19,623 nucleotides of DNA from JACRCE01 sp038043305 (lineage in GTDB: Bacteria; Desulfobacterota; GWC2-55-46). The stretch's first letter is position 1. Every line of letters begins with the position of its first letter. A program made the position numbers and the translations under genes. Below the pieces are notes generated by a model. It was given only the letters and a program-made list of their open reading frames with translations, searched no databases and was not told the DNA's origin. Of this stretch, positions 15,184 through 19,623 are shown piece by piece. The stretch covers positions 1 to 19,623 of the forward strand of contig JBBTCG010000110.1 in assembly GCA_038043305.1 (NCBI GenBank), in the 5' to 3' direction.

Positions 15184-16140
15184 TTATATATGCCTCGTTG
15201 CTTCAGACAACTTTATTGACTCTATGCCTTCGTCTTGCGTAAAACTCAGGAATTCGCGTATGTTTGAGATGAACGCCCTTGCATCCTCCGCAGTCCGCAC
15301 GAAAGGCGTGAGCTCGGGCACGAGACACGGCGAATGAAAGGTCATATTGAGGAAGCCGAGGTTATTTTCCTTCATGCGCCGGACAAGCCGTATCATGGTT
15401 GCCGCGTTATGATATTCCGGCGAAAGCCACACCTTGTTCACAAGGTTTAACCTCCAAAGCAGCCCCTTGAGTCTCAAAGTGCTCAGAGGCGGACGTGAGA
15501 CCGCCTTGATTATCGAGTTTGTGAATGAGAAGCGCCTTTGAAGAAAGCCTACGGTAGCAGGCACCTCGACGAGCGCGCCTGACGGCCTTGCGGTTAATAT
15601 CTCTTTTGCGTCGAATCTGTAGGCAAGCGGCGGCGTAGAGGAAAAATCAGGGCCGTTATATTCGCTCCAGTCAGTATATGAAGCGATGGACGTGTCCACC
15701 TTATAGCCGAGCTTGAGAAGGTTTTCGGCTACCTCCGAGCTGTAGCCCCACCTGCCGCATCTGAATGATACGGGCTTAACGCCGAACTTTTTTTTGATTG
15801 TCTCGTCCAAGGATTGCATCTTCAGGTATTGGAGACGCGGCGGCAGATTGCAGAGCATGCTGTTGTAAACGGTCAACTCCTCTTCAAACGGCGGGGTGTT
15901 CCACGGGTGGCAGTGCGCGCCTATCTCGCAGCCGCCCTTGTCCATTATGCCATTGAGTATCTCTACCGCGCTATCATCCTCACAGACCGTATGCGCGACA
16001 AGATAGGTCGGCTTGACGTTGAACTCGTCAAACAGCCGCTGGAGCGCCGGTACTTTTTTGATGTTCTCAACGGAATGGCCGGCAACGGAGTATTTGCCCC
16101 ATTCATCCTCTTCAGTGTCAATGGTGATGATGAGCTTCAT
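15184..16140 (-). CDS. Polysaccharide deacetylase-family protein
   Basis: From the ATG at 16140 the protein has 318 aa. A NodB-type deacetylase fold is indicated by IDTEEDEW (7-14, metal-binding Asp8 and following acidic residues), the H-x-H metal motif in EIGAHCHPW (72-80, His76 and His78), FRCGRWGYSS (126-135), a later Asp149 and a final MTFHSP. These enzymes remove N- or O-acetyl groups from polymer or lipid-linked sugars with a divalent metal. The open frame continues 30 codons upstream into the preceding gene, but the ATG with a GGAGAG about 10 nt upstream fits family starts. It overlaps the DegT-like gene by 23 nt. No signal peptide is evident, so cytosolic action on a lipid-linked intermediate is possible. 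Deacetylases recur in exosortase-type EPS loci. Confidence 0.88.
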   Translation of the reverse strand: MKLIITIDTEEDEWGKYSVAGHSVENIKKVPALQRLFDEFNVKPTYLVAHTVCEDDSAVEILNGIMDKGGCEIGAHCHPWNTPPFEEELTVYNSMLCNLPPRLQYLKMQSLDETIKKKFGVKPVSFRCGRWGYSSEVAENLLKLGYKVDTSIASYTDWSEYNGPDFSSTPPLAYRFDAKEILTARPSGALVEVPATVGFLQRRFSFTNSIIKAVSRPPLSTLRLKGLLWRLNLVNKVWLSPEYHNAATMIRLVRRMKENNLGFLNMTFHSPCLVPELTPFVRTAEDARAFISNIREFLSFTQDEGIESIKLSEATRHI

Positions 16141-17362
16141 TGCCGTAAGGCTCTCCCTGTTGCTGTAGTCTGCCCGCCTCAATCTCCTTGAAAAGGGCAA
16201 TGATGTGGATACTGTCTTTCCGTGCAACAAGCGAATGAGTGGGTATGGCGATAAGCCTTTGAGAGACCGCTAAGGCCGCAGGGAAAGACGTCCCCTTAAA
16301 ATTGAAATATCCGGCCAGCTCTTCTATTCCGTTGACCGGCGTCGGATACATGAGGCTCAACCCAAGACCGAGGCCGTTTGATGCGTGATATAGGGCGTTT
16401 CTTTGCGCTAAGCTTTCAGCCATTATTGGAAGCCTTATATATGAGAGGCCGCTCCGGTTGTCAAGCCCAAGCTCTTTTATGAAGAAGTCCGCGTTTTGTC
16501 TTCTCGCGGCGTTTTGTTCGCTGAGCTTTGCCGTTAATCTTCCAAGGAGCGCGGCCTTCATGCCTGAGAGTTTCTTAACCGGGAAGTCTCTATAAAATAT
16601 GGTCTGTCCGAGCTTCAATGACTTGATGCTCGATGGCAGCCAGTAAAGCCAAGGGTTCAAGAGTATGCCTGTTGCAAGGACGGTCAGGTAATCCTTTATC
16701 GTTTCCTTTACGCCGGGGGAGGGGAGCACGGCGTAAAGAGCGCCAAGTTCAGCGGAGAGTTCGTCGGAGTTTGTTACGACAGCCCCGCCTGAGCCGCAGC
16801 TTATGTTCTTACCGCGCCCGAAGCTGAAAAAACCGGCGTCGCCGATAGCGCCAGCGTACCGCCCATTATATACCGTGCCCATTGCCTGTGCCGCGTCCTC
16901 GACGATGAATACGTCTTTTCCGGCGCATATTTTTTTTACTGCGGCGATATCAGACGGCGCGCCGAACAAATGAGTTTGGATTACGCAAAGCGTGTCGTCG
17001 CTGCCATATAGGGCATCAAGAAGTCTATCAAGGTCGAAGTCAAGGGTTAAAGGGTCAATGTCGCACGGCACGACTTCAAGCCCGGCCTTAATGATTGCCG
17101 ACGGCACGGAAAAGCAAGTATAGGCCGGTATAATAACGCGCCTTTTACCCGGTTTGAGCCTCTTCATGGCGATCAGTATCAGGGTAAGCGCGGCCTTGCC
17201 TGACGAGACGAGAAAGACGTGCCGCGTTTCGAGACCGTTTTTTATCTGCTCCTCAGCCTGTTTGATATGCCTTGCCTTGAAGAAAATGCCGTGCAGGCCG
17301 CGAAGCAGGTCAAGCAACGAGACAGGGTTTGCCGCCGGCGGCATGGTGCGCTGTATCTTCAT
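16118..17362 (-). CDS. DegT/DnrJ/EryC1 (ArnB-type) PLP-dependent sugar aminotransferase
   Basis: The 414-aa product contains the family landmarks: VSSGKAALTL (52-61), IIPAYTC (77-83, usual P-x-Y/T-F), VEDAAQAMG (154-162, Asp156 bonding the PLP ring nitrogen) and SFGRGKNISCGSGG (180-193), where Lys185 is the PLP lysine. The enzyme would transfer an amino group from glutamate to a keto-sugar nucleotide at C-3 or C-4. Its start is the ATG at 17362, which overlaps the upstream FemAB-like stop (ATGA); the open frame is 59 codons longer but would run inside that gene. The C-terminus ends in a basic, His-rich HHHH run, unusual but in frame and not a vector tag given the native context. The amino-sugar donor is not determined. 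Confidence 0.9.
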   Translation of the reverse strand: MKIQRTMPPAANPVSLLDLLRGLHGIFFKARHIKQAEEQIKNGLETRHVFLVSSGKAALTLILIAMKRLKPGKRRVIIPAYTCFSVPSAIIKAGLEVVPCDIDPLTLDFDLDRLLDALYGSDDTLCVIQTHLFGAPSDIAAVKKICAGKDVFIVEDAAQAMGTVYNGRYAGAIGDAGFFSFGRGKNISCGSGGAVVTNSDELSAELGALYAVLPSPGVKETIKDYLTVLATGILLNPWLYWLPSSIKSLKLGQTIFYRDFPVKKLSGMKAALLGRLTAKLSEQNAARRQNADFFIKELGLDNRSGLSYIRLPIMAESLAQRNALYHASNGLGLGLSLMYPTPVNGIEELAGYFNFKGTSFPAALAVSQRLIAIPTHSLVARKDSIHIIALFKEIEAGRLQQQGEPYGNEAHHHH

Positions 17363-18396
17363 GGAATGTTCTTGACGATCCCAGGCCCGATGAGCCTTGT
17401 TAGGCCGAGGGGGAGCCTCTTCCAGATGTTTATCATTGCGCGGTACTTTGGATTCCTTGGATTTAACTCTGGGAGGGGCATCAGGCCGCCTCCCTTCATC
17501 CAGTAGTGCCAATACAACTGGCGCGGCTTGGCGCCCCACTGCTCCTTGAACTTGTACGTGCCTTCGCCGGGCGTGGAGCGGCCGAAATCAAATCGGGAAA
17601 AGCCTTTTTCAATTGCCAGCTTCAGGCAGTTCCAGTAAAGCGCCATATTCGGACTCAATCCGTTGAACGCCCTTATTGAAGACGCCCACGGTATCTCCAG
17701 AGTATCCTTGAAGCCGATGAGAAAACCTGACGCCGCAGGCGCTGAACCGACGTACACGGTGCTTATGTGCGCGCGTCCCGGAAGGCGTTCGAGTATGTTC
17801 CTGAAAAATGACTTTGAGTACACCGGCGTGCCAAGCTCTTTCATGTTTGTAGAAAATACGCGGTAGAAGGAGTCCAATTCATCCAGACCGCCTGAGTTAA
17901 CGCGCGTTATCCCTGATTCGGCCTTTTTTATCTGGCTCCTGAGTTTTGAAGGGAAACCTTTGAGCAGGTTGTCGCTGCTGGGCGGCAGATCAAGCAGCAT
18001 GGACACCTTGGCTGTCTTTACCTGAAGGCCGAGTTCAAGAGCGGCTGCGTGCCTCAGTTCGATATAGGATGCGCCGGACGCCTTCGTTATCTTTATGGCC
18101 TCCTCAAGCAACGCCATGCGCGTCGGCGCGTTTTTTGCGCTTATGCCGCCGTTGTTGAAATACGGCATTGACACGACGAAGCTGCCGAACAAGAAGCTCT
18201 TCAAATGAACGAGCGGCAGTATGCCTGCTAACTTTGCGTCATCGCCCTCGGCAAGAAGATAGTAAGTCTTGTGGTCGAAGGTCTTTTCAATTATATCCTT
18301 CCAGCCGATGAGATGATAAAGGTTGGCGTCGGGAGCGTCCTTAATGTATGCTTCCCATGCGGCTTGGTCTTCATCATTATACAAGCGGACATTCAA
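17359..18396 (-). CDS. FemAB-like protein of the XrtA/PEP-CTERM-associated type
   Basis: The 345-aa protein shows two GNAT-like halves and conserved blocks I associate with the FemAB family found beside exosortase A: opening VRLYNDED (3-10), LKSFLFGS (65-72), PSKLRSQIKKA (149-159), LGTPVYSKSFF (188-198), RFDFGRS (268-274), FKEQWGAKP (283-291), NPRNPKY (312-318) and WKRLPL (325-330). Such proteins use aminoacyl-tRNA or acyl-CoA to modify amino groups on surface molecules; the donor here is unknown. The start is TTG at 18396, whose bases overlap the upstream stop as TTGA. The only upstream in-frame codons end at a stop 15 nt away, so TTG is the only candidate. It is coupled to DegT downstream by a 4-nt overlap. 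Confidence 0.9.
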   Translation of the reverse strand: MNVRLYNDEDQAAWEAYIKDAPDANLYHLIGWKDIIEKTFDHKTYYLLAEGDDAKLAGILPLVHLKSFLFGSFVVSMPYFNNGGISAKNAPTRMALLEEAIKITKASGASYIELRHAAALELGLQVKTAKVSMLLDLPPSSDNLLKGFPSKLRSQIKKAESGITRVNSGGLDELDSFYRVFSTNMKELGTPVYSKSFFRNILERLPGRAHISTVYVGSAPAASGFLIGFKDTLEIPWASSIRAFNGLSPNMALYWNCLKLAIEKGFSRFDFGRSTPGEGTYKFKEQWGAKPRQLYWHYWMKGGGLMPLPELNPRNPKYRAMINIWKRLPLGLTRLIGPGIVKNIP

Positions 18397-19541
18397 TGCC
18401 GTGTCCCGCTAAGGTTCTCAAACAGCCGCTTGATCCCGGCCTTGGCGCCTTTAGCGAGCATGGCAATCTTCATTACGCCGGGGGTCGCGATGTATACGTC
18501 GCAGAGGCAATGGGTGTCGTTGGTCCACGTCTTCTTGTATGCGTCGTCAGGGCCTGAGATCATGAAGTCGTATTCCGTTGCCCCCGCGTCTATCGCGCCC
18601 CGTATGCTCAAACTGTGCAGAAGGAGGCCCGGGGACATGCTCCTGTTGAAGTCCATGTCTATTCCTGACTGGTAGTAGTAGACCTTGCCGTTGTAGTTCA
18701 GATTGTAGATGGCGGCGATATTCCTGCCGGAAACGGATATGAAACCCAACTCCAGAAAGCCGCAATCGAGCATTTGGCCGCAGACCTCGCGCTGAAAGGC
18801 CGAGAAGAGCGGGTCTGAAAAGGCACCATTCATGTCCATGGCCTTCCATCTGGCGACATGAAGGCGGACGAGTTCGGCGTAGTCCCGGCCAAGCTCGTCC
18901 CGGCTCTCCGTCCTTCTGAGGATTACGCCGTTCAGGCGCGACAGTTTTCTTTGTTCCGTTTTTATCTTGCGCCTGAGAGTGCCCCCGCGCGCCTCGAGGA
19001 ACTCCTCGTAGGAGTAGGGCGTCGGCAGTTTTATATAAGGGCTTGTTTTTTCCGCCACGGTTAAATAAGAGAGCTTGTTCGCCTGCGAGTATTTCTCAAG
19101 CGCCAAGAGAGACCGTGAATCGGACGGAATATTCTGCAGCAGCATCTCCGAGCACAGGCCGCGCTCAACGGTATAGGCTATAATGGCGCTGATTACCTCG
19201 TCGCGATCGCGCTCCCCGTATATGATGTCCATGTATTCCGATATGACGCAGCCGGGTTTTGTGCCAAGGAACATCATGCAGGCGTTGGAGAAAACGCTTT
19301 TCCCAGCGCCTTTGGTCAGGTAAAACGGCCCTATGCCGATGAGCAGGCCTCTCTTTTTGACAAGCATGACGGACAGAGAAAGTTCTGGACTAACATAAGC
19401 CTTCCACCATTCAAAGAGCCATTCCCAGCGCAGGAATACGGTATTTGCGGGCGAGGCGGCAAGGAGAGAGTTCCATTCCCCGCGCATTGAGGAAAATCCC
19501 TCTGTGGTTGTGAGCCGTTCAACGACGATGTCGTGAGTCAT
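18393..19541 (-). CDS. CelD/BioF2-like GNAT acyltransferase
   Basis: This is a 382-aa protein of the tandem-GNAT (Acetyltransf_6, CelD/BcsL) type often found in cellulose and EPS loci. An opening GEWNSLLAASP (21-31) and a hydrophobic WEWLFEWW stretch (39-46) are followed by RRKIKTEQRKL (190-200), a YYYQSGIDMDF/SPG block (288-305) and EYDFMISGPDDAYKKTW (323-339). It likely acylates an amino sugar or other small substrate in the cytoplasm. The ATG at 19541 is used; the frame is also open to a TTG at 19613 but the extra residues are basic and unlike the family and would span a 10-bp hairpin. It is the first visible gene of the operon and its stop overlaps the FemAB-like start (TTGA). No clear Shine-Dalgarno is present. 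Confidence 0.85.
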   Translation of the reverse strand: MTHDIVVERLTTTEGFSSMRGEWNSLLAASPANTVFLRWEWLFEWWKAYVSPELSLSVMLVKKRGLLIGIGPFYLTKGAGKSVFSNACMMFLGTKPGCVISEYMDIIYGERDRDEVISAIIAYTVERGLCSEMLLQNIPSDSRSLLALEKYSQANKLSYLTVAEKTSPYIKLPTPYSYEEFLEARGGTLRRKIKTEQRKLSRLNGVILRRTESRDELGRDYAELVRLHVARWKAMDMNGAFSDPLFSAFQREVCGQMLDCGFLELGFISVSGRNIAAIYNLNYNGKVYYYQSGIDMDFNRSMSPGLLLHSLSIRGAIDAGATEYDFMISGPDDAYKKTWTNDTHCLCDVYIATPGVMKIAMLAKGAKAGIKRLFENLSGTRH

Positions 19542-19623
19542 TGGTCTTGTCCGAGGTGCAAACTTCCTTGCCGGGGCTAAACGCGCTTTTGCGTTTAGCC
19601 AGCGGTAAGCCAAAGAACTTTAA
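19542..19623. other. Leader region at the right edge of the window
   Basis: Eighty-two bases upstream of the first visible ATG. Apart from the hairpin at 19575-19600 I see no convincing -35/-10 pair, and the upstream gene or promoter is beyond the window edge. Confidence 0.5.
19575..19600. repeat. 10-bp perfect inverted repeat in the leader of the first gene
   Basis: Arms GGCTAAACGC (19575-19584) and GCGTTTAGCC (19591-19600) are perfect inverse complements with a 6-nt loop. It lies 34 nt before the ATG at 19541. There is no U-run on either strand after the stem, so it does not look like a rho-independent terminator. It may be an operator half-site pair, an RNA hairpin or a dispersed repeat; function is unknown. 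Confidence 0.6.

Noticed and set aside
16118..16140. HHHH C-terminus of the DegT protein as an engineered His-tag
   Set aside because: The histidines are encoded by native sequence that overlaps the deacetylase start, and no vector sequence is present.
19575..19600. Rho-independent terminator at the right edge
   Set aside because: The stem is good but neither strand has a T-run after it.
1..19623. CRISPR arrays, tRNA or rRNA genes, insertion sequences or prophage genes
   Set aside because: No regularly spaced repeats, cloverleaf-like sequences, transposase motifs or phage proteins were seen; every stretch is explained by minus-strand coding genes.

Overview
The window holds one continuous, tightly packed block of minus-strand genes, apparently a single long operon read from about 19.6 kb down to base 1. 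Intergenic distances run from 4-nt ATGA overlaps to about 26 nt, and there is no gene-free stretch over 100 nt. The content is that of a surface- or exo-polysaccharide biosynthesis locus in a Gram-negative, moderately GC-rich environmental bacterium. The FemAB-like protein at 17359-18396 matches the exosortase-A/PEP-CTERM-associated FemAB family as I remember it. Together with a deacetylase, an AsnB-type remnant and DegT- and WecB-type genes, this suggests an XrtA-type EPS locus, as found in several Proteobacteria and Nitrospirota-like lineages. No exosortase, Wza/Wzc or polymerase is in view, and the taxonomic guess is weak. A run of exactly 100 Ns shows that this is a scaffolded draft or metagenome assembly.

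Layout in transcription order (right to left): a CelD-like GNAT (19541-18393); an XrtA-type FemAB protein (18396-17359); a DegT/ArnB-type PLP protein (17362-16118); a polysaccharide deacetylase (16140-15184); an internally deleted asparagine synthase remnant (15182-14991); a membrane family-2 glycosyltransferase (15003-13858); WecB UDP-GlcNAc 2-epimerase (13841-12702); a ComA-like phosphosulfolactate synthase (12686-11871); a B12-binding radical SAM protein broken by the assembly gap (11857-10389); ComB 2-phosphosulfolactate phosphatase (10364-9657); two different ATP-grasp ligases (9654-8443 and 8416-7349); a CapA-like phosphatase/methyltransferase fusion (7352-5400); a family-4 glycosyltransferase (5403-4024); a Wzx-type flippase (4009-2516); a MaoC/hot-dog/SDR three-domain protein (2491-788); and the start of an AAC(3)-family acyltransferase that runs off the window (778-1).

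The outer genes (sugar epimerase, glycosyltransferases, flippase, deacetylase, GNATs) fit undecaprenyl-linked glycan assembly, trimming and decoration. The most unusual part is the central block at 12.7-5.4 kb. There, the first two enzymes of the sulfolactate branch of coenzyme M biosynthesis sit directly beside a cobalamin radical SAM enzyme, two ATP-grasp carboxylate-amine ligases and a CapA-methyltransferase fusion. My inference is that these genes make sulfolactate, or a related C3 acid, and attach it through an amide or ester bond to a sugar, amino acid or small peptide of a surface polymer. I know of no described system with this composition.
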